The translations under genes were made by a program, and so were the position numbers. The notes under the pieces were generated by a model. That model did no database searches, was not told the origin of the DNA, and saw only the letters and a list, made by a program, of their open reading frames with translations. DNA of 5,257 nucleotides from Lentisphaeria bacterium (GTDB taxonomy: Bacteria; Verrucomicrobiota; Lentisphaeria; Victivallales; JAUVCU01): NCBI GenBank assembly GCA_030590715.1, contig JAUVCU010000143.1, positions 1-5,257 on the forward strand. Reading direction: 5' to 3'. Shown here in pieces: positions 1 through 5,257 of this stretch (the stretch's first letter is position 1; the number at the start of each line of letters is the position of its first letter).

Positions 1-716
1 ATTTTTGGAGAGAAAGGCTTTATCTCTGAGAGCCTTATATATTCATTAAGGATGGGAAGGTTAAGATTATTCCCGGATTCAAGGCTCACCGTTTTCGATA
101 GCAAAGGAAATCCCGCGGTCTCTGAGCCGAGTGTCAATCCAAGCTTTTCTGTATCAAACATTCTGGCAAGCAATTCAGAACTCCCTTTAGTTTTCTCACC
201 AACAAGAATCGTAACCGGAGCTGTGCTCTTTACTTTATGTGCTTTAAACGCTTCATATAAATTCACAGTATCATCTATGCTGTATCCGGAGCACCTTCTC
301 AAATCCAAAATGAAACCATTGTTTTTTGTTCCTCTTTCAAGGTCTTCAACAAACATGGAAACTGATGATTTTGATAAAGAATCGATCCTTGAATACAAAA
401 GTTTTTTTCCAGGGAGCACTAGCGATTTATAAACATGCTTCTCAATCTGATCCTGTGTATCACTTGTTTGATCTGAAAGCTCCAAACCACCGTCCAGAGA
501 ATCAAGAAATTTCTGCAAAACAGCCTGTTTGTCTTTTTCCGTAAAATTATCTAAAAGATGAGGAGTATCGACTTCTACTTTCGATACGAGTTCATTCAAT
601 TCGCGAATGAGGCTTTGTGCTGGTTGCACAGAAGTAGCAGGAGCATCTTTACTGGCGAAAGTACTCCCGCAAAAAGTGAATAAGCCGAACACAGCAATTC
701 GTTTCAGCTTATTCAT
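1..716 (-). CDS. Exported S41 (C-terminal processing peptidase)-like protein, probably catalytically inactive; 3' end outside window
   Basis: The visible 238 residues start with a signal peptide: basic MNKLKR, a hydrophobic stretch to about residue 18, and a likely cleavage after A21 (STFA-SKD), so the protein probably acts in the periplasm. Residues 35-100 look helical and charged. Residues 105-210 match the S41 protease core: LLYSRIDSLS, then GFILDLRRCSG (134-144, cf. GLILDLRNNPGG), then VTILVGEKTKGSSELLARMF (168-187) and LGSETAGFP (196-204). No PDZ domain lies before the core. S41 enzymes use a Ser three residues before the Glu of (T/S)ASASE and a Lys 25 residues later (E. coli Prc S430/K455). 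Here these positions are G178 and F203, also 25 apart, so both catalytic residues seem lost. S179 or S180 could be argued as alternatives, but the Lys is still missing. It follows purE by 12 bp with an AGGTGA ribosome site, so it is probably cotranscribed with purE. The fold is fairly sure; the role is unknown. Confidence 0.72.
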   Translation of the reverse strand, partial: MNKLKRIAVFGLFTFCGSTFASKDAPATSVQPAQSLIRELNELVSKVEVDTPHLLDNFTEKDKQAVLQKFLDSLDGGLELSDQTSDTQDQIEKHVYKSLVLPGKKLLYSRIDSLSKSSVSMFVEDLERGTKNNGFILDLRRCSGYSIDDTVNLYEAFKAHKVKSTAPVTILVGEKTKGSSELLARMFDTEKLGLTLGSETAGFPLLSKTVSLESGNNLNLPILNEYIRLSEIKPFSPK

Positions 717-721
717 ACTAG

Positions 722-727
722 TCACCT
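722..727 (-). promoter_or_regulatory. Ribosome binding site AGGTGA of the S41-like gene
   Basis: AGGTGA on the minus strand lies 5 nt before the ATG at 716 and just after the purE stop codon. It supports this start, which also gives a complete signal peptide, and supports translation from the purE mRNA. Confidence 0.6.
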
Positions 728-728
728 A

Positions 729-1250
729 TTACAGTTTTCCAGAAGCAAGGGCTTCTTGAAGTTCTGCATCTGCTTGCTTAACAGTAGCCGTTTGCTGAAC
801 ACGGAACTCGTTAAGTTTTGCTTTTACAGCAGAATCACTAAGACCAAGAATTGAAGCAGCGTAAAGAGCTGCATTCTTTGCTCCAGCTTTTCCAACGGTT
901 ACAGATGCAACCGGAATACCTGGAGGCATTTGAACTGTAGAGTAAAGAGCGTCAATACCTTCAAAAGGAGGGCAAGCCATTGGAATACCAATAACTGGAA
1001 GTGTTGTGTGTGCTGCAACTACACCGGCAAGGTGAGCAGCCATTCCTGCTGCACAGATGATTACCTGAATTCCATTGTCTTCTGCTGATGAAGCAAATGC
1101 CAGAGCTTCTTCAGGAGTTCGGTGTGCAGACATTACGCGTGCTGTGAACTCAATATTAAAGTCGTTAAAAATTGTGAATGCGCTTTTAAGATGGGGAAGG
1201 TCGTTCGCACTTCCCATAAGAACGGCAACTTTTGGTGATTTATCAGTCAT
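729..1250 (-). CDS. purE: N5-carboxyaminoimidazole ribonucleotide mutase, class I PurE
   Basis: PurE moves the carboxyl group of N5-CAIR to C4 to give CAIR in cytoplasmic de novo purine synthesis; class I enzymes normally work after PurK, which is not in this window. The protein has 173 residues, close to the E. coli enzyme at 169. Visible landmarks are MGSANDLPHL (12-21, with S14 and D17 of the phosphate/carboxylate site), SAHRTPEE (41-48, with the catalytic His as H43), AAGMAAHLAGVVAAHTTLPV (67-86), and MPPGIPVASVTVGKAGAKNA (108-127). The AAHL form separates it from class II AIR carboxylases. GM in place of the E. coli GG before AAHL is a natural-looking variant. The ATG at 1250 leaves only seven residues before the core strand; its ribosome site is weak (AAGAAG, about 10 nt away). 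It lies 102 bp after rpoZ, with a hairpin between, and 12 bp before the S41-like gene. Confidence 0.96.
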   Translation of the reverse strand: MTDKSPKVAVLMGSANDLPHLKSAFTIFNDFNIEFTARVMSAHRTPEEALAFASSAEDNGIQVIICAAGMAAHLAGVVAAHTTLPVIGIPMACPPFEGIDALYSTVQMPPGIPVASVTVGKAGAKNAALYAASILGLSDSAVKAKLNEFRVQQTATVKQADAELQEALASGKL

Positions 1251-1286
1251 TATTCTATTTCTTCTTTATTTGTTTATCATTTCTAT

Positions 1287-1323
1287 AAAATAAAGGAGCT
1301 GGATTCAAATAGGACCCAACTCC
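1287..1323 (-). terminator. Probable intrinsic terminator or attenuator between rpoZ and purE
   Basis: On the minus strand GGAGTTGG (1323-1316) pairs with CCAGCTCC (1302-1295), giving 8 pairs including one G-U, around a 13-nt loop. It is followed at once by the T-rich run TTTATTTTAT. The wobble pairs only in the minus-strand RNA, in line with a role in ending the rpoZ transcript. The large loop and interrupted T tract make it a modest terminator, so partial readthrough into purE is possible. If it stops fully, purE needs its own promoter within about 45 bp. Confidence 0.5.
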
Positions 1324-1352
1324 ATAAAACTAGCGTTCTCTAACGTGAACTA

Positions 1353-1610
1353 TTAGTCAATTGAGATGTCATCAAGAACTGAGCTAAGCTCATCTACTAG
1401 AGAATCTGTTTCCTCTTCTCCTTCTCGATTGATCCCTAAAAGTCCTTCTGCAATTTCCAGAAGAGCAATATCAAGATGCTTATCGTGGTTCGTTCTAATC
1501 ATTGGTTTCGCACCATGTGCAAGCTGATTAGCACGCTTCATTGCAACAGTAATAAGTTCCTTAGGATCTTCAATTACAGCCTTCGCTCGTGCGACATATT
1601 CATTATTCAT
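1353..1610 (-). CDS. rpoZ: DNA-directed RNA polymerase omega subunit
   Basis: Omega is the small subunit that wraps the C-terminal part of beta-prime and aids assembly of RNA polymerase; in some bacteria it also takes part in ppGpp binding. The 85-residue product has the family core: DPKELITVAMKRANQLAHGA (15-34) corresponds to the 'f-LV-vAa-RArQl--G' helix, and HLDIALLEIAEGLL (45-58) to the 'vtiALrEI-eGll' helix. The E. coli start MARVTV is not kept; this N-terminus is MNNEYVARAK. The tail from residue 63 is strongly acidic (REGEEETDSLVDEL). Length is within the usual range (E. coli 91). The start at 1610 is backed by AAAGGAG 7 nt upstream. The gene is divergent from pyrF and is followed by a hairpin and then purE. 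Small omega proteins diverge widely, but both core helices are clear. Confidence 0.88.
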   Translation of the reverse strand: MNNEYVARAKAVIEDPKELITVAMKRANQLAHGAKPMIRTNHDKHLDIALLEIAEGLLGINREGEEETDSLVDELSSVLDDISID

Positions 1611-1617
1611 AGAGAAA

Positions 1618-1624
1618 CTCCTTT
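1618..1624 (-). promoter_or_regulatory. Strong ribosome binding site AAAGGAG of rpoZ
   Basis: AAAGGAG on the minus strand lies 7 nt before the rpoZ ATG. It is the best Shine-Dalgarno match in the window and fixes the rpoZ start. Confidence 0.8.
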
Positions 1625-1662
1625 AGTATTTTTATTAACCTAATGAAATTTATTGTTTTTTA

Positions 1663-1672
1663 GGATTTTACA
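1663..1672. repeat. Direct repeat GGATTTTACA, copy 1
   Basis: The same 10 bases recur at 1791-1800, so one copy lies on the rpoZ side and one on the pyrF side of the divergent gap. It may be a binding site, but an AT-rich chance match is also likely. Confidence 0.3.
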
Positions 1673-1761
1673 AGTCATCATACCTCTAAAAAAATATTAA
1701 ATATCACCTTTTTTGAGCTTATGCTATCAATCATCTGCCACTCGTCACTACAACAGGTGGA

Positions 1762-1784
1762 TATATTCTTTTTTTTTCTTATAT
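1762..1784. repeat. 23-bp perfect mirror repeat centred on a T9 tract
   Basis: The bases read the same forwards and backwards along one strand (TATATTC, T9, CTTATAT). The tract lies 52-74 bp before the pyrF start and abuts a possible -10 box. It is composed of T with two C residues plus AT flanks. Its role is unknown; it could be a bent or UP-element-like tract, or a slippage-prone run. Confidence 0.6.
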
Positions 1785-1790
1785 TATGTC

Positions 1791-1800
1791 GGATTTTACA
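1791..1800. repeat. Direct repeat GGATTTTACA, copy 2
   Basis: Second copy of the 10-bp repeat, 128 bp from the first and 35 bp before the pyrF start codon. It would fall near the transcription start if the TATATT at 1780-1785 is the -10 box. Confidence 0.3.
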
Positions 1801-1835
1801 TAAAACTCAGATATATAAAATGGAACAAAATTACT

Positions 1836-2645
1836 ATGTTTATCGAGAAACTAAAAAAAGCGTGGGAAAAGAACAATTCGCTGGTTTGCGTTGGACTTGA
1901 CCCGGATCTTTCAAAACTACCAGAATGCGTTAAAGATAAAGAATTTCCAATCTTTGAATTCAACAAACAAATCATTGATGCAACACACGACCTGGTCTGC
2001 AGCTACAAACCTCAAGTTGCTTACTACGCCGGGCAAGACGCGGAAAAAGAACTTAAAATGACAATTGACTATATCCACGCAAATTATCCTGAAATCCCTG
2101 TGATTTTCGATTCAAAGCGCGGTGACATTGGTTCTACGGCTGATATGTACGCAAAAGAGGCATTTGATCGCTACAATGCAGATTCTGTAACGGTAAACCC
2201 TTACATGGGAACAGATACACTTAAACCTTTCCTTGACTATGCTGAACGCGGAGTGATCGCTCTTTGCCGTACTTCAAACCCTAGTGGAGATGAGATTCAA
2301 AACCTTATCGTAGAAGACAAAGCTATCTACAAGCACGTTGCTAAAATGGCGAACGAGAAATGGAACTACAACAACAACATCCTTCTTGTAGTTGGCGCGA
2401 CATACCCGGCAGAACTTGGAGAGATCAGAGAAATCTGTCCTGACATTCCATTTCTTGTTCCAGGAATCGGAGCACAAGGCGGAGATATTGAAGCTGTACT
2501 GAAAGTTGGTCTTACAGCTGATAAAGCAGGACTGGTAATCAACTCTTCACGCGGAATCATCTACGCAGGGAACGGCGAAGACTTTGCGCAAAAATCAAGA
2601 GAAGCGACAGAAACACTGCGCAACACGATCAATCAATACAGATAG
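1836..2645 (+). CDS. pyrF: Orotidine 5'-phosphate decarboxylase, subfamily 2
   Basis: PyrF decarboxylates OMP to UMP, the last step of de novo pyrimidine synthesis, in the cytoplasm. The 269-residue product is the longer subfamily 2 type (about 270-280 aa), not the E. coli type of about 245 aa. Landmarks are VCVGLDPDLSKLP (17-29), the substrate-contacting YKPQVAYY region (58-64), the catalytic DSKRGDIGSTADMYA (92-106; D92, K94 and D97 form the D-x-K-x-x-D charge network), VTVNPYMGTD (118-127), and the phosphate-binding PGIGAQGGD (209-217) with INSSRG (235-240). The frame stays open upstream to a TTG at 1713, but the extra 41 residues are aromatic, AT-driven and unlike the family. The ATG at 1836 places the conserved strand where expected. 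No good Shine-Dalgarno precedes it, so translation may be weak or depend on an A/T-rich leader. It is monocistronic and ends at a strong terminator. Confidence 0.96.
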   Translation: MFIEKLKKAWEKNNSLVCVGLDPDLSKLPECVKDKEFPIFEFNKQIIDATHDLVCSYKPQVAYYAGQDAEKELKMTIDYIHANYPEIPVIFDSKRGDIGSTADMYAKEAFDRYNADSVTVNPYMGTDTLKPFLDYAERGVIALCRTSNPSGDEIQNLIVEDKAIYKHVAKMANEKWNYNNNILLVVGATYPAELGEIREICPDIPFLVPGIGAQGGDIEAVLKVGLTADKAGLVINSSRGIIYAGNGEDFAQKSREATETLRNTINQYR

Positions 2646-2654
2646 TTGATTAAA

Positions 2655-2693
2655 ATTGGAGCCGGTCGATTCTCCGGCTCCAATATTTTATTT
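2655..2693. terminator. Bidirectional intrinsic terminator between convergent pyrF and gspF
   Basis: ATTGGAGCCGG (2655-2665) pairs perfectly over 11 bp with CCGGCTCCAAT (2674-2684) around an 8-nt loop. On the plus strand ATTTTATTT follows; on the minus strand TTTTAATC follows. It begins 9 bp after the pyrF stop and, on the other side, 3 bp after the gspF stop, so it can end both transcripts. The plus-strand T tract runs into the last codons of gspF. Confidence 0.9.
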
Positions 2694-3785
2694 AGCCACA
2701 ACAGCTCCCATCTGGAATATCGGCAAGAACATACAAATTGCTATACCACCAATAACAGTCCCCACTAAAAGCATAAGCAACGGCTCAATCATACTCGAGA
2801 GTCCGTCCAAAGTAGACTCAACCTCTTTCTCATAAAAGTCAGCAACCTTTGCCAACATCTCATCCACTTTACCTGTTTTCTCACCAGTCCCCAACATATG
2901 CAGAAGCATCGGGGGAAACAACTCGGTACTTCTCATTGAATCAGTCAGTGTTCTCCCAGCCTTGATATCATCTTTAACAACACTCATACCTTTTGCCACG
3001 AATTTATTCCCTGAAGTCTGCCCCACAATATCTATAGCTTTCAAAATAGGCAGACCACTTTGAATTAACGAAGCAAATGTGCGACAAACACGTGCCATGG
3101 CAATTTTTGTAATCAAAACACCAAACGGTGGTGCGTGAAGACTGTGCTTAGCAATAAACATACTTCCTGACTCCGATTTTATAACTTTCTTGAACCCGTA
3201 TACAAAAGCCACGGCACCACCACCAAGAACAAGAAAATGATCGCGAATAAAGTTACTAATATTCAAAAGGATCTGTGTTGGGAATGGCAGAGCTTCGCCA
3301 AAACTGTCAAACATTTTACCAAAAACAGGCACAACAAACACTACCAGTATACCGGTAATTATAGTGGCAATAATAATCACGATAATCGGATACATCATTG
3401 CGGATTTAACCTTCCTTTTCAAATCAGCTGCAGCCTCCAAGTAGCATGCAAGCCTGCCCTTGATCTCCGCCAAAGATCCACTCATCTCACCTGCTTCGAT
3501 CATACTTATATACAACTGGCTAAATATGTCTGGAAACAACTGAAGCGCTTTACTGAAATTCTCACCACCTTCAATATTACTGTGGATCACACCAAGAACT
3601 TTTTTAAAACTTTCATGCTCTGTCTGATCAATCAAAGCTTCAAGACACTGGAGTATCGGGAGACCGGCACCAAGCATTGCCGCAACTTTTTGAGTAAACG
3701 GGCACAATTCTGCTGACTTTATTTTACCTAAACCTGTTATCTTAAACTTTTTATCCTCAACATTTGCTTTTCCATCCGCATCCAT
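2688..3785 (-). CDS. gspF: Type II secretion / type IV pilus inner-membrane platform protein, GspF/PilC family
   Basis: GspF is the polytopic inner-membrane platform that couples the assembly ATPase to pseudopilus or pilus growth. The 365-residue product has the two tandem GspF domains of the family: residues about 28-154 (FTQKVAAMLGAGLPILQCLE, then MIEAGEMSGSLAE) and about 231-355 (RTFASLIQSGLPILKAID, then MLGTGEKTGKVDEML). Membrane segments are seen near 132-155, 184-198 and 332-356, the usual three. Family members are about 400 residues; here only some 27 residues precede the first domain, so most of the N-terminal cytoplasmic segment (Y-A-x-D-x-x-G-K...) is missing. An in-frame TAA lies five codons upstream, so this is not a mis-chosen start; GGTGGT 5 nt before the ATG can act as the ribosome site. 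It follows gspE by 138 bp. GspF against PilC cannot be settled from this window. Confidence 0.92.
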   Translation of the reverse strand: MDADGKANVEDKKFKITGLGKIKSAELCPFTQKVAAMLGAGLPILQCLEALIDQTEHESFKKVLGVIHSNIEGGENFSKALQLFPDIFSQLYISMIEAGEMSGSLAEIKGRLACYLEAAADLKRKVKSAMMYPIIVIIIATIITGILVVFVVPVFGKMFDSFGEALPFPTQILLNISNFIRDHFLVLGGGAVAFVYGFKKVIKSESGSMFIAKHSLHAPPFGVLITKIAMARVCRTFASLIQSGLPILKAIDIVGQTSGNKFVAKGMSVVKDDIKAGRTLTDSMRSTELFPPMLLHMLGTGEKTGKVDEMLAKVADFYEKEVESTLDGLSSMIEPLLMLLVGTVIGGIAICMFLPIFQMGAVVAK

Positions 3786-3810
3786 AACACACCACCAGTC
3801 TTAAAATTAA

Positions 3811-3838
3811 TAAAAATCCTCGGGGCAAGCCCACGAGG
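3811..3838 (-). terminator. Terminator-like hairpin with CUUG tetraloop between gspE and gspF
   Basis: On the minus strand CCTCG, a bulged T, GGG, loop CTTG, CCC and CGAGG (3838-3818) form an 8-bp GC-rich stem, followed by ATTTTTATTAATTTT. This has the form of an intrinsic terminator for the gspE transcript. It would separate gspF expression from gspE unless read through. It is also half of the two-hairpin element described at 3818-3892. Confidence 0.55.
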
Positions 3839-3892
3839 TATTAAGTTACTTTTTGAGAGAAGGTTAATTCGATGCAAGCATCGGGGAATTAA
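3818..3892. repeat. Two-hairpin, REP/MITE-like palindromic element
   Basis: Plus-strand hairpin 1 (3818-3838) is CCTCG-GGG-loop CAAG-CCC-a-CGAGG. Hairpin 2 (3864-3892) is TTAATT-CGATG-loop CAAG-CATCG-ggg-AATTAA. Both centre on GCAAGC, both have a bulge in the 3' arm as read on the plus strand (A in one, GGG in the other), and 25 bp lie between them. No open frame of note crosses the gap. Paired bulged hairpins of this kind are typical of REP-like or miniature mobile elements, but only one copy is visible here, so dispersal in the genome is an inference. Confidence 0.45.
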
Positions 3893-3923
3893 ACCCACTC
3901 CCGATTAAAAGAATACTGTTAAG

Positions 3924-5257
3924 CTATTCATCACCTGCTGTCACTCTCAACACCTCATCAATAGTAGTCAGGCCCTCAAGAACTCGCTGAAACCCACTAA
4001 ACCTCAAATCCTTAAACCCCTGTTCTTCAACAGCCACACTTGCAATCCTGTCGGAACTTGCACCTTTCAATATCATCTCCCTTATAGTTGGCGTCATAAC
4101 AAGAATCTCCATAATTGAAGCACGACCTTTATAGCCACTACCTCCGCACCGGGAGCATCCCTTACCATAATAAATTGACTTCCCCTTGAACAGCTCCATT
4201 GGGATATTGTTTTCCTGACACATACTCCGGTCCACTTCGCCCAACAACTCTTTACAGTGAGGGCATATAGTCCTTATAAGCCTTTGTGCTTGAGCAAGAA
4301 CAACGGAACTGATCAAAAGGAACGGCTCTATCCCCATATCTCCTAATCGGGCAATTGCTCCCGGGGCTGAGTTTGTATGAAGAGTGGTCATAACTAAATG
4401 ACCAGTCAAAGCGGCCTTCACTGCAATATCCGCAGTCTCTCCATCACGAGTCTCTCCGACCAAAACAATATCCGGGTCCTGCCTTAGAATAGACCTCAAA
4501 GATGCCCCAAAAGTTAAGCCTGCTTTTTCATTGATTTCAACCTGATTTATACCTTCACACTGATACTCCACCGGGTTTTCTACAGTGACAATATTCACTT
4601 CCGGCTTATCAAGCTCCTGCAGGCATGAATACAGCGTTGTTGTCTTACCACTACCGGTTGGTCCGGTAACAAGAATCAGGCCATGCGGCCTACTGACAGC
4701 TGCCTTAAGCTTAGAAAAAGACTCGTGATCAAGCCCCAAGTCGTCCAATCCTGCCTTCAAATTACCCTTATCAAGTATCCTCATCACAATTTTCTCGCCG
4801 TGAACGGTAGGTAAAGTGGATACCCGCAAGTCGATTTCCCTTCCCTGAGCTTTTATCCTGAATTTACCATCTTGAGGTATGCGTCGTTCTGAAATATCCA
4901 ACTGTGACATAACCTTTATCCGCGAAGAGATTGCCGCCTGGAGCGCCTTCGGAGGAGCTGTCCCCTCAAAAAGAACCCCATCGACCCTGTACCTCAATTG
5001 AAGTTTTTTATCAAATGGTTCAATATGAATATCACTGGCATTCCTTCTTAAAGCCTCCATCAAAATCATATTTACAATTCTGATTACCGGAACACCTTCC
5101 GCATCCTCAAGGGCTTCAGAGATGTCAACTTGCGCCTCCTCTTTAGCAGACTCAATTTCAATATTTGCATCTCCAGCATCTTTAAGGATCTCATCCAACC
5201 CCTGCTGCTTTCCTATACTTGTATTTTTCTGTAGATCTTCTATTTCCGAAGACAAAG
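3924..5257 (-). CDS. gspE: Type II secretion / type IV pilus assembly ATPase, GspE/PilB family; N-terminus outside window
   Basis: This cytoplasmic AAA-type ATPase powers pseudopilus or pilus assembly through the platform protein encoded next to it. About 443 residues are visible (numbered from the codon at 5255). They show the N2E domain with VPVIRIVNMILMEALRRNAS (55-74) and DIHIEPF (75-81), then the Asp-box region LRVSTLPTVHGEK (143-155), Walker A GPTGSGKT (198-205), Walker B with DPDIVLVGETRD (260-271, catalytic Glu E268), His box TGHLVMTTLHTN (284-295), and a four-Cys zinc site C331/C334 with C367/C370. The C-terminus EGLTTIDEVLRVTAGDE is typical. All catalytic motifs are intact. Full-length members have an N1E domain and about 500-570 residues, so the gene surely continues beyond 5257; the TTG at 5255 is an ordinary Leu codon. 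GspE is preferred over PilB by the general pattern only. gspF follows after 138 bp. Confidence 0.95.
   Translation of the reverse strand, partial: LSSEIEDLQKNTSIGKQQGLDEILKDAGDANIEIESAKEEAQVDISEALEDAEGVPVIRIVNMILMEALRRNASDIHIEPFDKKLQLRYRVDGVLFEGTAPPKALQAAISSRIKVMSQLDISERRIPQDGKFRIKAQGREIDLRVSTLPTVHGEKIVMRILDKGNLKAGLDDLGLDHESFSKLKAAVSRPHGLILVTGPTGSGKTTTLYSCLQELDKPEVNIVTVENPVEYQCEGINQVEINEKAGLTFGASLRSILRQDPDIVLVGETRDGETADIAVKAALTGHLVMTTLHTNSAPGAIARLGDMGIEPFLLISSVVLAQAQRLIRTICPHCKELLGEVDRSMCQENNIPMELFKGKSIYYGKGCSRCGGSGYKGRASIMEILVMTPTIREMILKGASSDRIASVAVEEQGFKDLRFSGFQRVLEGLTTIDEVLRVTAGDE

Larger units (their letters stand above)
1611..1835. promoter_or_regulatory. Divergent rpoZ/pyrF intergenic region
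   Basis: This AT-rich 225-bp gap must hold promoters for both rpoZ (minus) and pyrF (plus). No convincing -35/-10 pair can be read for either. A TATATT at 1780-1785 could be a -10 box for pyrF, giving a leader of roughly 45 nt, but the matching -35 position (GTGGAT) is poor. No riboswitch or leader-peptide attenuator pattern is visible before pyrF. Other structure here is a T9 mirror repeat and a 10-bp direct repeat, listed separately. Confidence 0.5.

Noticed and set aside
52..432. Plus-strand open frame of 126 codons
   Set aside because: It lies antisense to the S41-like gene, whose signal peptide, ribosome site and domain match are clear.
1075..1293. Plus-strand open frame of 72 codons with a hydrophobic end
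   Set aside because: It is antisense to purE, and the hydrophobic tail comes from the AT-rich gap; no ribosome site or family match.
1325..1350. Second small inverted repeat (CGTT/AACG) after the rpoZ stop
   Set aside because: The stem is only about 4 bp and within chance expectation.
1713..1835. In-frame N-terminal extension of pyrF from a TTG codon
   Set aside because: The 41 extra residues are aromatic and come from AT-rich promoter-like DNA, and the ATG at 1836 gives the standard subfamily 2 length.
3237..3716. Plus-strand open frame of 159 codons
   Set aside because: It is antisense to the conserved first half of gspF and its protein is rich in His, Asn and Thr with no recognisable motif.
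3786..3923. Possible small gene or riboswitch in the gspE-gspF gap
   Set aside because: No frame with a start and ribosome site was found, and the two simple hairpins do not match a known riboswitch architecture.
5253..5255. TTG as the start codon of gspE
   Set aside because: It would remove the N1E domain, and the frame is open to the window edge; it is read as an internal Leu.

Overview
The window reads as a bacterial chromosome segment of moderately low GC. It holds six protein genes: four housekeeping or secretion genes that are complete, and two that run off the window edges. No tRNA, rRNA, CRISPR array, transposase or phage gene was seen. The organism cannot be fixed from this sequence alone. 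A diderm is likely, because there is a GspE/GspF-type secretion or pilus pair and a signal peptide on an S41-type protein. The class I PurE, the subfamily 2 OMP decarboxylase and the single-copy-style arrangement would fit the PVC group (for example Lentisphaerota), but that placement is a tentative inference.

Left part (about 1-1610, all minus strand, read right to left): rpoZ (RNA polymerase omega), a 102-bp gap with a probable terminator or attenuator hairpin, purE (AIR mutase of purine synthesis), and then, 12 bp later, an exported S41/C-terminal-processing-protease-like protein that leaves the window at base 1. The S41-like protein lacks a PDZ domain and appears to have lost both catalytic residues.

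Middle (1611-2645): an AT-rich divergent region of 225 bp separates rpoZ from pyrF (orotidine 5'-phosphate decarboxylase, plus strand). It carries a T9 tract inside a 23-bp mirror repeat. pyrF ends at a strong bidirectional terminator that also serves the converging gspF gene.

Right part (2688-5257, minus strand): gspE (assembly ATPase, N-terminus outside the window) is followed by gspF (inner-membrane platform protein). The two are separated by 138 bp holding two bulged hairpins that share a GCAAGC core, one of which has the form of an intrinsic terminator. gspF lacks most of the usual N-terminal cytoplasmic segment. No pseudopilin genes follow gspF.

Together the left and middle genes join purine and pyrimidine nucleotide synthesis to an RNA polymerase subunit, and the right genes supply the motor and platform of a type II secretion or type IV pilus machine. 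I found no clearly new multi-gene system. The items most worth a second look are the apparently inactive S41 protein paired with purE and the two-hairpin element between gspE and gspF.
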